Origin: Orthonyx spaldingii
Lineage: Eukaryota > Chordata > Aves > Passeriformes > Orthonychidae
DNA length: 64,000 bases
Direction of reading: 5' to 3'
NCBI GenBank assembly: GCA_013397795.1
Contig: VZTJ01000751.1
Coordinates: 372,257 to 436,256, forward strand
Both the position numbers and the translations under genes were made by a program. Positions 23,201-35,020 of this stretch are shown one piece after another (the stretch's first letter is position 1; every line of letters starts with the position of its first letter). The notes beneath the pieces are model-generated. The model saw only the letters and a list, made by a program, of their open reading frames with translations. It did no database searches and was not told the DNA's origin.

Positions 23201-26200
23201 AACTTTTTCTGTATTCCTTGTTTTTCTATGAAAGTTAGATCTAGACTAACAATGCTTCTTGAATTAGTTTAAGATTTTCACTATGCTAACAATAAACTCT
23301 TGGCTTGACTTACATGTATAAGGTGTGCTTCATCTTTGTTCATGAACAAGACTTTGAAAATAACAGAGGAATTCATCTGCCTGAAGGAGGCTGTGAGAAG
23401 CTATACAGCAGTGTATCTGATCATTAGGTCTAGGAGCCTGCTTTGGATAGAGAATAGCTTCATTTATGTTCCTCTAACAGGTTTTGGCTAAAGACAAAGT
23501 GGTGGTGTGAAGGGCTTGTGTTTTGGCATTAGTCTCTGAATGATGGAAACAGTCACAGCCTGCAAGTCCCTCTATTATTTATGGGAAGTAGTTTCCTAGG
23601 TGAATTCTTTTGTCAATTCAAAACTTCATGAGTTTATTACCAAAGCAGCAAGTAGATTTGTATTTTTTCCTGTTCTAGTTTCCCTGGTTTACCTCACAAA
23701 AGGACTTTTGAAAGTATGTTCTGTTGTCCAGCTGATGTTCAAGTTACATTTTAGCCACTGTTTAACTGCATTTTATTGGCAATAATTTTTGGTGCACCAT
23801 GCTAAAGTTCAACAGCAGTTTACGTTTGGCTAAAAGTACATAACTTTATCCAAATGAGATTTAGATTTGATTGGTGTACTACTTTGCTGACAGTAAGACA
23901 TATTGTTAGCTAGATGGTACAGATGCAAAGCATATTGCCTCCAGACAGCTTTTGTTTTCATTTTTGCTTTCAACATCATTTAAAACTTCTGTATTTTCCA
24001 CCAGATATGTTGACTCCTTTTAATATGTTTGTTGGTTTAAGTTTTTTTTTTCTTTTTTTTTTCTTTTCCCATGGTAATGTAGATGAAATAGGGATAAAAC
24101 AATAGATTTTGTCTTTTGAAGGCAAAGCCAAAGGAAAGTCCTGTTGCATGCATCAGAAGAGACCACTTTCACAGCCCAGAACAGACAGAAGTCTCTAAAC
24201 CTACAGCAGTGTTTGTGCTATGTCTAGAATTACCAACAGGTAGCATTTCCCTTAGTATCACTACCATTGTGACTCCTGAGAGTTAGAACCATGCTCATAA
24301 ATGGCCAGCATGATACTGAGCATTTTGGCATTTAGGCATTTCTTTTTCTCCTTCCTATGGGCCAAAACCTCCTTGGCCCTCATACAGACAAGAGAGAACT
24401 GCAAACTCTGCTCTGAATGGGAGTCTGTTTCTATCTCAATGTTCTAAAAAGAGGCAGGGAATGAATCTCTCAGCTGTGGGAACTTTGTTGTTATTGGGGA
24501 GGATTGATCATTGATCTGCATAAGTACATTGACCTACATCTCACAGTGACTGGGGTAGCTGTTCAAGAGGTAATAAACCCTGGTGCAAGAGGTGATAAAG
24601 CCAAGCTGTCCAAAGTCTGGGACTGATTTATAGGTTTGAAGGAAGTTTGTATGGGGCAAAGAGCGTCTTTCAGAGTGGTGAGCCAAACAGAAAGAAAAAA
24701 AGCATGGGGAGCTCAGGGTACAAAATTTAATTATCAAAATTTAGTACGTATTTTTGTTACTGAAAATGGCAACAGCATTAAGTACTGTAACTCAAATTGC
24801 ATTTGAATTAAATTTATCTTTGAAAGCAATCAGTCAAGTTTCAGCATGTTGTACCCTGATGAGTCTACATTTTATGCTTTTTTTCCCCCTTCAATTTCCA
24901 GCTTTTAGCATAAAAATCTCAAGCTGTGTAATATACCAAGTAATTTTTAACTACAAAAAGACTTCAGTGTTATTATAATGCTTGAGTATTAAGTGAGTAT
25001 TAAGTAGTATTGTGTATTTAAAATACATGCACTAGGTGTCTATATTCATTTGTGCATTTTACTTACTAGTCAGATACAGCACAGCACTTTTGTCAGTGGA
25101 TTTGGGATGACTGCACTACTTAGAAGTAGCAAATGTACAGTATATATCTCATTATAGAAAATCTGACTGTTCAGGAGCATAACTTATTATCAAATTTGTT
25201 CAGATTAAGATAAATAACAAGATTTAAGAAAATGACCTCAAATTGTTTTTCCAGACACACATCATGACTTCAGACACCATTATTGTGGCCCTATCAGGTT
25301 TATGTTGTGTCCCACTGGGACTTTTCCAGTCAAATAAATTTCTAGTTTCTGACTGTAGAGGATGCTAAGGAGGAGGCACCCAGCTTGAGCATCTTTTGTG
25401 TTGTTGTATCATGATAAAATTACTTAAAGGAATCAGAGGTCTGAGACTGTGCTATGGGAAACCTGGGGCTGAGCTGACAAGGAAAACTTGTCTGACTGAG
25501 TGGGGTGAGTAGGGAATCAAGCAGGGCGCCCATTGTTTCCTTAACAAGCATGTGAGATACCATATATGCAAAGCTCTTATATTTTAATGTTTTAAGAAGA
25601 GAAAAACCATGCTGCTGTGTCACTGGCTGATTAATGGATCTGGACTATCTTGAGGTTTTTTACCTGTCTGTTTTAGCGAAAGTGAAGGTGTTTGGGAATT
25701 GGGAGATAACAATTTTCTGGCAGGTTTCTTGGAGATAAAATGTCAACTGTCTGAAACTATTCAGAGAGTCAAGGCAGCCTAAAGAAATCTTAGGTTTTCC
25801 TCTATCAAGCAGAGGCCAACTGGAACAGTCAAAAGTGGCCACAATATCTAGCACATCAGATTTACTATTTATTATAGGTTTTCCTTTCTGCATATGTAAC
25901 GCAGCTTTGTAGCATGAGACAGGCTCAGAAGCATGTGCTATCTAGCATTCTTGTGATTGACCCATCTGCTTTCCTGAAGAAATGTTGTGCTTCCCGTATA
26001 CTGGGATGATGTGGATATTTGACGTGGAATTCTGCTGTCCCATTCTCCATCAATCTTCTGTAGATTAGATTTTTTTTTCTCTTTTTAATTTATGACAGAA
26101 ATAGTTTTATCTTGTATGTTTATGCGGACAGCTAAGAAGATCATGTGAACACATATTTTGAACCACTAAGCAGAACAATTGGATTCTGCAGAACTGGGAG

Positions 26201-29200
26201 TTTCATAGGAATTTGTCCCATTTTCCTTTCAGGAGGATGGCAAATGGTGGCAATGATAGAAACACCGAAACTAGTACAAGTAGAAGATGTTCAGATTTAG
26301 GAACTATGCATTCTACATCACCTTGGAGCTTCTTGTTGCATTTTAGTAGATGTGGTGTTATACTTGGTAGAGGTTCTAGAAGCACAGCTCCAGGGATTGG
26401 AAATGCAACTAAATCTGAGAATTTGTGGAGGGAGAATACTGTTGTACAGGAGCATCTAAATTAAAGAAGGGGCTTGAAGTGGATGAACATGGAAACAAGA
26501 TCAAGACAGTCTTTATTGTTAAAAAAAAAATTAAGGAAAAGCAGCAGCATCGAGGAGCTGCAAGGAAGAAAAAGTTAACATAGGTAAAGAACATGGGAAG
26601 AAATAGCAATATCCATCAGGGTCTGAAATCCAACAAAAAGTGGTGACCAATCACTACATTGTACAGACAGAAGAACTGGAGGGCGCAATGAACAGTGCAG
26701 ATCAGTAGAGAGTCACAGTGCAGCAGCTGTTACTAAAAGGAGTTGGAATGGTTGTTATGTGAGATGATCTGCATGAAGAAAGGACTGGTTGATTTCTAGG
26801 AGCAAAAGTACATACAAGCATGCTGCTCAGAGAAGCTCTGATGTGGGTTTGAAAGTAACTATTGATTATTGTTCATTTTGGAACAAATAAAATTTCCCTT
26901 GACATGAAGATACCTACACTTAGCTTTGCAATAGGTGAAGAGTCAGCATTTTTTTTGGATAGAAGAAATAGCATGGATTTACAATCTGACATCTAGACTG
27001 TTCTCAGTGCTGAGGCAGAATAAACCATAATTCTTTGTAAATACACTTGAAGGGAGACAATTTTAGGAGAAGGAATAAAATTATTATAGTTAATGGATAA
27101 TAGCAGCACTGGGTGAATATTTCAAGTGAGTCATAAATAGCTCTACATCCTGAGGTAGGGTTCAAACAGGGTAGTGTGAGCAGCATATCAGAACATACTT
27201 TAGGATAAAGTTTGCTAAGCTTATGGAAGAGAAACCTCTAGGAATTCTGATTTTTGAGCCTTGTCCTAAGCAATATTTACTGAATTTTTGTGTATGTTGG
27301 GATAGCTGAATCTTAAAAGGCACCAAAATCAGTTCTTCATAGATTCTGATAGTTTCCCTGGTGGCCACAGAGAAACATTTTCTTTTTTTGTAGATGTACA
27401 GAATTTGATATAGGAATCCCAGTCTTCGCTCCCTTTAGGGTTGGAGAGTGGCAACGTCTAAAGGTGTTACATAGCAGAAGTGCTGGTGTTTCTAACTATT
27501 TAATTATCCAAGTGTCTGGTTGGTGCCTATTGCTTGTGTTTGGAGCTGAAGTCTGGAGGGTCAAGAAGGAGTTTATTATCACTTCATCAGATTGAGAGGA
27601 AGTTTAGGTTCCCCTGTAGTATCAAGGGTGGCCCATTTCTGAGAGTCACCTGAGGCATCCATGGCAGTCTGGGAGCCAAAGTCTGGTAGTGGTTAGGGCC
27701 TTGTACACAGTCTGCTGAGGTGAGTGAAGTTTTTCAAATGAGGCACTGTGAATGCTTGCAACCTACTTGAGATACTGAGGCTATGTGGACTTCTCAGACA
27801 ACTGAATTCAGTGTAGTAGTTTTCTTGGAACATATTAGAACTTCTGAGTGCTCAGCTGATGAAAAAAGTTTTGTGTGAGTATAAAGTGTAATGTTGTGTA
27901 ATTAGACATCTAATTTCTCATTACTACAGGTTAAACAATATATTTTGTTGTCCATCTTGAAAATCTGCTACAATGGACCTTGTATGGCTGCAAGGACTGG
28001 TGTTACTGATATGATATTTAGCATTCTAATGGAAGAAAGTCTGCTGAGGTTTAGAAGCAAATGGTGATTCTGCTGTGAAAAAGTATTGAGATTCAAGGAT
28101 AAGTGAGCTTTTTGGGTAGTTCCTTTTTTTTTATCAAAAATGTTCAGGGAAGAATTTGGGCTGGTAGTTAATTGTAATTTTTCCTGCTTCATTCAGTTAA
28201 AATAATGAAATAAGAAGGAAAGTTGGAATATTGAAGTGGGCAGAAAATGCAATACAAAGAATTCAAGGAGAATCACAGTTGGTTTGATTCCCTCAGAAAC
28301 AAAGGAGGAGGAATGAAGAAAGCAAAGGAGGCACACCAAATGTGTCTGTGGTTACATTCCTTTGTATTATCTATGAACAGTTTTGGAATACTGGTTTTCT
28401 GTTAAGGAGACACGAAAATAAATCCAGCAAAGAGGTGACTGTGAGAAGTAGGTGGCAATGAGAAGTGCTGATGCTTCCTTATTTTTATTTTGCTACTGAC
28501 ACAAGTCTCTAAATTGCTAGTTAAGACCAGCCCTCAGGATTTTATCAATGAAGCCAACACCCACAAAGCTTAATAAGAACCCAGCAAGCTTAACAAGTTT
28601 TGAAATTCAGCTGTCTTTAAGACTATGCTCTGCAGTTTGTCTGAATTTTTCCTCCTGCTTTCGGATGTCTTCCCAGTCAAGACCTGACAAGAGCTGAAAA
28701 CACGTGACCTCACTGGTCATCTAGGAGATTGTGTTTTGTTCAACCATTTGAAAGAGTAGTCATAGATTTAGCATTTTACTTTATAATAGAGGATCTGTGT
28801 TCTGTCTTCTTACTATTGATTTTCTGTTCATATATGTTGTAAATTGCATCACTGCCTACTGACAGGGGCCCACTTATTCCAGAGAATGCATTTCTCAATG
28901 ATGCGAAGCAATACTATAGCACAGATAAGGTATTGTCCTTGATTTCCCTAACTGAAATTTCATGAGGAAATTAGGTCAACAGAATGTAATTACCTACACT
29001 GAAACCTCCTAAGGGCACTGGGTAGAGCTGTGCAAATGAGTGATTATTTTGATTTGCTTACAGAAGCAAAAAAATCAGAGGAAAAATTCAGTGTGAATAG
29101 AACAAAAGGATTTTGTGTTCACCCTGAATTGAAACGTTGTTGGTGCTAAGCTGCTTTTCGTAGCTCGTTATGAGAACTAAAATAACTTTGATTTTATATT

Positions 29201-29658
29201 TTTTAAACTAAAAATCAGCTTTCAAATTTAACATTGCAATTAACTCCAGCAGCATCTGAAGAGGAAATTCCAGGCTGATCAGAGTGAACTTTCTGGGTTC
29301 ACTTCTCTCAGAACACAAAGTCCCTTTTCTACCACGCTGGGTTTCTTAGAGTGTTTTTCTGGAGGTGACTAATGCTACCTTTTATCTGTGAGGGAGCTGA
29401 TCCTTGCCTATTTTTCTGGTCAGATAGACTGCCTTCTAGACTGGGAGCTGAACTGTGCTTTTGTAGCTATTCTGTTCAGCACAAAGGCACTGAGGATTCA
29501 CTATGTCTCATACATGAAAAAAAAAAAGAAACAAAACTGAAAACCAAATAAAAATTTAGTCTTGGTTCGTCTTATAAAGGCATCATCAGGAAGTATTTTG
29601 TCTTTCAAAAGAGAACTTATTTTTTACTAATACATAATTAGTTAAAGCCATGTAATTA

Positions 29659-30045
29659 CAGAATCACAGAATGGGTACGGTTGGAAGGGACCAGTGGGAT
29701 TGTATGGTCCAACTTCCCTTCTCAAGCAGTGTCATCTGAGAGCACTTCGCACAGGATTTCATCCAGACCATTCTTGAGAATCTCCAGCGAGATACAATCT
29801 GTTCCGGTGCTCAGTCCCCGCACCAGAAAGAAGTTTTTCCCCATATTCAGGTGAAATTTCCTGTGCCTCAGTTTCTACCTGTTGTTTCTTGTCCTATTGC
29901 TGGGCACCACTGAGCAGAGCCCGGCTCCATCCTCTTGGCACCCTCCCTTCAGACACTGATAGACATTGAGGTCCCCTGTCAGTCATCTCTTCTCAAGGCT
30001 GAACAAGCCCAACTCTCTGTAACTACTCATTAAAGATGCTCAAGT
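29659..30045 (-). mobile_element. CR1 LINE 3'-end fragment, antisense, in intron 1
   Basis: It starts with CAGAATCACAGAATGG, the reverse complement of a CR1 3' terminus. It continues through typical antisense CR1 3' UTR and ORF2-end words (such as 'ttcttgtcctattgctggg' and 'tcttctcaaggctgaaca'). The subfamily differs from the copy at 7936. Identity becomes weak after about 30045. Part of the element (29906-30045) is repeated at 30133-30272 by what looks like an assembly fault. No coding potential. Confidence 0.88.
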
Positions 30046-30131
30046 TCCCTGTCTCCAGTTCCCTAATTGAAGAGTTATTTGTGCCCAGCACCAAGGTATG
30101 CAAGGTATGGCCAAATCCACACACCTGTATC
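29906..30131 (+). repeat. 226-base direct duplication, copy 1 (probable assembly artefact)
   Basis: Identical base for base to 30133-30358, with a single N between the copies. It covers the end of a CR1 fragment plus non-CR1 flank. See the finding on this duplication. Confidence 0.95.
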
Positions 30132-30132
30132 N
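30132..30132. other. Single N between duplicated copies
   Basis: A lone undetermined base exactly between two identical 226-base blocks. It is the only N in the window outside the 190-base gap. Confidence 0.98.
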
Positions 30133-30358
30133 ACCACTGAGCAGAGCCCGGCTCCATCCTCTTGGCACCCTCCCTTCAGACACTGATAGACATTGAGGTC
30201 CCCTGTCAGTCATCTCTTCTCAAGGCTGAACAAGCCCAACTCTCTGTAACTACTCATTAAAGATGCTCAAGTTCCCTGTCTCCAGTTCCCTAATTGAAGA
30301 GTTATTTGTGCCCAGCACCAAGGTATGCAAGGTATGGCCAAATCCACACACCTGTATC
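30133..30358 (+). repeat. 226-base direct duplication, copy 2 (probable assembly artefact)
   Basis: Perfect second copy of 29906-30131. It runs on without interruption into unique intron sequence at 30359, whereas copy 1 stops at the N. Confidence 0.95.
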
Positions 30359-30968
30359 TCCTCTGCAGAGAGCTGGGTGCTCCACTGGCTGGCCAGGTGA
30401 TGCTTGAGTGAAGGTTGTGTCATAACAAGAGTTGGCATAAGGGACTATAAGGTCTCCTGATATAAGCAGCTGAACAAGGAATGTAGAATTAGGATTATGG
30501 ATCATCTGTATTTTCTCATGTTTAAATCTGATTTTTTGATCAGGTGCTTGACCTTTTCTACTCAAGTGCCCATTTATAAAAGATGATCACTGCTATTCTC
30601 ATTTTTTATATTACTGGGTTGAAAGTTGACTGCATATGTTTTCCAATTGAAGTTGATATCAATACTGAAGTTGAACTTGGCTCAGCATGTGCTCTGTTTT
30701 GCATACCATTTTTGAAATGTAACCAAGGCTGGAAATATAAATAACATTTTTTAAAACTCTGTGAAAATGAGCTTAAGAATGTGGTACATGTCACATACTT
30801 AGTAGATTCCGTAGTGCTGTTAATCTATTGCTATAGAAAATGCATTGTAAAATTTTAGGTGAATTCTTGTATTCAAAAAATATTTTTCTAAATTTCTCAG
30901 AACCCAAAAATCTCATTGAATTTCCAGTGCCATCTAGAAAATAGCCAAGAGACACATTCTAAATTTAC

Positions 30969-30984
30969 TCTTCTCTTTCTACAG
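30969..30984 (+). other. PTPRR: Splice acceptor of PTPRR exon 2
   Basis: A pyrimidine-rich run (TCTTCTCTTTCTACAG) ending in AG. Together with the downstream donor it defines an exon whose translation is recognisable from its first to last residue. Confidence 0.9.
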
Positions 30985-31289
30985 GCTGCTTTTCTGGAGA
31001 CAGTGACCACTTTATGGCAATTCATCATCGAAAGAGTGGAAAACCTGTGTTTATTTACCACCATGTGGAGAGTGTGGAGAAAAGTCTGGATACAGACAGC
31101 TATAAGAATTCCAAGCAAAATTTCCATTCTTCTTCCCACACCAAAATGAGCAAGTTGCACCCTGCAATAATTGTTAAATCAGCCTTCCCCAGGTCTGTTT
31201 ATGACCCATCCCTCAATCTCTTAGCAATGACTGGTCAAGATTTGGAAGTGGAGAATCTTCCCATTCCTACAACAAATGTGATTATTGTG
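30985..31289 (+). CDS. PTPRR: PTPRR exon 2: N-terminal extracellular region of receptor-type tyrosine phosphatase R
   Basis: A 305-base exon: two bases of a split codon, then 101 full codons, ending in phase 0. PTPRR is a single-pass neuronal receptor-like phosphatase whose KIM motif and cytosolic PTP domain bind and dephosphorylate ERK and p38 MAP kinases; those parts are encoded far downstream. The translation starts CFSGDSDHFMAIHH and includes KSGKPVFIY (about residues 16-24). Its C-terminal third holds SAFPRSVYDPSLNLLAM and GQDLEVENLPIP, which match mammalian PTPRR as I know it nearly residue for residue. The middle (about residues 25-60) is more divergent. It begins right after the expected signal peptide, so this is the start of the mature luminal/extracellular part. 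There is no transmembrane segment or stop codon. A CTTTCTACAG acceptor precedes it and GTAAGT follows directly. Phase and order agree with the start codon at 16904. Confidence 0.95.
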
Positions 31290-31295
31290 GTAAGT
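31290..31295 (+). other. PTPRR: Splice donor of PTPRR exon 2
   Basis: GTAAGT, the perfect U1-complementary consensus, directly after the GTG valine codon of exon 2. The frame continues open past it only as intron read-through. Confidence 0.93.
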
Positions 31296-34200
31296 GATTT
31301 TCTCTGGGTTCTGGAGGGGGTTTTTGTGAATAAATATGCCTACAGATAAATATAGACGACTTGTAATTTTGGGTATCCTGACTGATCATCTAAATCTAAA
31401 TAATGGCCACTTGTCTTGAATTTCTTCACTTTGGTGGAATTTGCATTCATATAATCCCACTCTGATTAACAAGCAATCTGGTGAACAGTGCAGAATATAG
31501 CCTCTCTGTAGGTAAAGACCTTATCTTTGCCTTAAATGCTGTTGATCCTCTTGTCTTGACTGATGTTTGCACAGTTTTTACTGGATGGGCTTTAAACTTA
31601 TTCTGCATAGGTCACAAGAAAACGTACCTCAGGGAACTATTCTACAGAAGCAGTGAGATTTTAAAAGAGTGGTGTAAACTTCTGTTTCTCTGGTAAATCT
31701 ACCATTATGCTTATATAGCTGTTTGGAAAAAAAATCCTGTTTCTTGCAAAGAGTAAGAACTATGTTTTTGTTGGTGTAAGCCACATGCGCTTCTTCTGGG
31801 ACATATGGATTGAGGACCCTCCACTGTCAGTTAACTCTATGTGTGACCTTTCCCAGTCTCAAGAAGGTGATGACAGTGCTCCCTCCTGCAGTGAAGGGCA
31901 GGTCAGTTTAACCATGTACTGATGCTGCCCTGCTGCATCCTCACTCTTCATGCCAGTGGAGTAGCCTGCTGGCATGAGAGCTGTCCCTGGTGGGGTGCAC
32001 AGTACAGTCTGTATGTGTTCTGCACGGACACTGCTTTGCTCACCCCCGTGCGTAGGCAGCTCTCCTTGATTCCTGGAGGGAAGAAGGGCCACTTATAATG
32101 GCTCATGCACTCATTAGAGTGAAATAATAAAGTGAAACCTGTAAATTGCTCGTTCCAGAGGAAGATGAGAGATTAAAAGAGAATGGCCTTTACAAACAAG
32201 GAAAAAAAAGCGTAGAACACTAGAGCATGTTAGCACACCAACTGTTTCAGAATCCCATATGAGTTCCCTGTACTGTACTCTAGAGTTCTGCCCTCATGAA
32301 TGCACCAAGTGCAATAGAGTAGTGACAATGAAAAGAATAATCAGGGTAAAAAGAAAAGAAGGTAGTAATTTTATTTGTCCAATATTAAAGTTTTAACAGA
32401 TAAAAAGTACTATCAGGGAACCAGGCTCAAAAAGCTGTACTCTGGACTTGTTGCATCCCATATGAACAAGACCTCCTCATCTGATGGCTAGCATTGTTAG
32501 TGGGCTAGATTCAGCTGTGTGGAAGTGTCCATATGAGAGCAAAATAAGGTACTGATAGCCTTGCTTTACTGGGGACAGGCCAACTGCAAACAGAGTCTAA
32601 ACACTGAATGGTATTGATCAAGGGAAGGAGATGCCCAGCAAGCTGGATATATCGATGCCTCAAAGCTAGCCTAAGACAGCAGGGCCAACTCCATTGTGAA
32701 GGTCCTTGCTCTCTTCTTTCCACTGCAAGCATTATTTCACTTCCTTTCAAGGTGAAATCTTTCTATTAGTGCAAGGAATGCAGAATATGCATGGCCATTC
32801 TTTTTTTTTTTTTAATTAAATGACACTGTTACCTATGACATGTTATTTTAGTAGGGTTTTGCAATTTTGGAGACCCATGGTCCTCAACTGGTAATGGAAG
32901 AATCCTGCAAAATATTTTCGGGCTATCCTGATTTTAGCTGACTGACTCTGTGCTTGCATTAAGAGCTAAATGAGGAAAATTTTCAATTGGCACATAAAGT
33001 CACATAAAAAAAAAGGTCCATTAACTCTGTATTAAGTTCTCATTAAGTGACTTCGGTCTGAGGCTTTGCTACAGCATTTCTAGGATGGAGCTGCTGCTCT
33101 GAAGCCTTCTGTTCTGGCTGAGAACCATATGTGTTTTAAGGGGAGGTATAACAGCATGAGCTAATCATGACATGAAAGCTGTTTATTGCTTAGGTTCTTC
33201 AGCTATATCTGGATGTGCTGAAGGACAGTGGTTTTGGTTTGTTTTTAATGTCATCCTTTCAGAAAAAGCCTTTAGGGAAGAGTGTGTTTGAAGCCAAAGT
33301 GCTGTGAGTCAGACAGTGCATTGGAATAATCCCACCATCAGAAATTTTGAAGGTGTCTTCTTTAAAAGGGCAGCTGTCCCACGACAGGGTGGTTGCCATC
33401 ATCCAAGCACAGCCCTGCTCCTTCCAGGTTTCTGTATTTCAACATTCTGTTTCTCCCTCTTGAATGTCACCTGAAGTAGATTGTAGTGTTAATGTAATTA
33501 CTAAGGGAATCTGGTTTGTTTTGAATTGCATGTGTATGGCTCCCTCTTTGTTTTGAATCAGCACCCACTGCCTGTTGCTGCTTTCTGGTTTTTGATATAT
33601 AGGGCAAGTGTAAACATTTGTTGTTTTGCCCTGGCTGACCCTTTTTATTCCAGCCTTTAGCAATGTTATTGGTGCTCAACTTGAAAGGGCAGCTGCTACT
33701 GTTAGTGCTTCCTGTAATGCAGTTACATGACTGGTGCACATTGTGATTTAGTATGAAAGCTAGCAACTTTTTTTTTTTTTTAAATAAATCAATGCTATGT
33801 TGGCTCTGCAGAGGAGAGGAAACTGAATTCAATCTAATTTCAGTGACTCAAAGTCCATTTTCTTCACGATCAAGATGGAAAGGTAGGGTGAATGGATGCC
33901 TAATGCAGAACTATTACAAGGTTACCTTTTATGCTAAGGACTAAACCATCTGACAAGGAAAATGTTGCCAATGCACAGCAGAGTGCTACGAAGCCAAGAA
34001 TTCTGCAGGTGTTGTGTCAAAAAGGTGATGGTTTGTGATTCCAACAATAAAGAACACATGTTAAGAAGTAATTTTACTGAAACTGGGGATATTGTAGTGC
34101 TTGTTTGCCTAAGCAAGGAAGAGGAGGTATTAATTTTCTGGGAGGGAGTTTTATATAATTAAAGGCAATCACATTACCTGATATTAAGTTCCTGTTGTTT

Positions 34201-34988
34201 GTTTTCGTGTGTGTGTGTGAGAGTTCAGTTCACCTTGTTTAATGAAGGAAGTGAGGACAATTCCAATGTCTTAGAAGCATTTTGACTGTTCTATAAATGC
34301 CTTAGTGCTTACCCATATGTTCTATTTAGCTGTCTCTCTACATGATGTGAGACCAACTCATCTGAAAATTGCTTGGATAACATATGGAGTTACATAATTT
34401 TTTTGTAATGCTTGAGAGTTTTCTATTTGTAAGCTTTTATTTTGCATCTGAGAAACCATATACTCATTGAAGGTATTAGAGAATTAGTAGTGCAGTGAAC
34501 AAGTTCTCAAAATGTCTGTATGTGTTTATTCCAAGTCTTTCCAATACTGAATGTGAGAACCACCAATGTCAAGACGTACATGGAAAGTGGGAATAGAATG
34601 TGGGTAATCACTTATGATAGAAGATATCGTCTAACATACTTATTAAAAAAACAAAAGGCATACAAACATATGTAGAGTTAGCGCTGAACTTGAGAGAAAA
34701 GCAGAAGGACTTGTAGTAAAGGTTACAGCTCAGACTAGGTCTAAATTATCACCTCATGGATATGCTAAAGCATCGTCCTTTGTAACCTGGTGTAGTTTGA
34801 TCTGTCCAAAGCCACTCTCAGGCACACAAGTGTCTTGTACCAAGATTGGACCAAGCTACTCAGATGCTTTTTTCACATGCATCCTGTGAAGTGTTTCAGA
34901 AACGTAAAGGTAATAAACTTGCTCAATATACCAAAATCTTCCCTTTCACACCTGACTCTTACTATGCACCTTCTTATATAAACATGAA

Positions 34989-35020
34989 AATCTGTCTCTT
35001 CTTCTTAGAAGAGACAGATT
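34989..35020. repeat. Perfect hairpin: 14-bp stem, 4-base loop
   Basis: AATCTGTCTCTTCT, loop TCTT, then AGAAGAGACAGATT: 14 paired bases with no mismatch. Pairing stops at both outer ends. No matching larger element surrounds it. See findings. Confidence 0.95.

Larger units (their letters stand above)
17112..30984 (+). other. PTPRR: PTPRR intron 1 (visible part)
   Basis: From the gap to the exon 2 acceptor. The first roughly 100 bases are still CpG island. An open frame runs across the gap into this segment, but it is GC-rich by composition and lacks a following donor, so I treat it as non-coding. The rest is AT-rich with no recognisable exon. A (TTTA)n tract lies at 17241-17268 and a CR1 fragment with a probable assembly duplication at 29659-30358. 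The 3' end has a good polypyrimidine tract (CTTCTCTTTCTACAG) before 30985. Confidence 0.75.
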
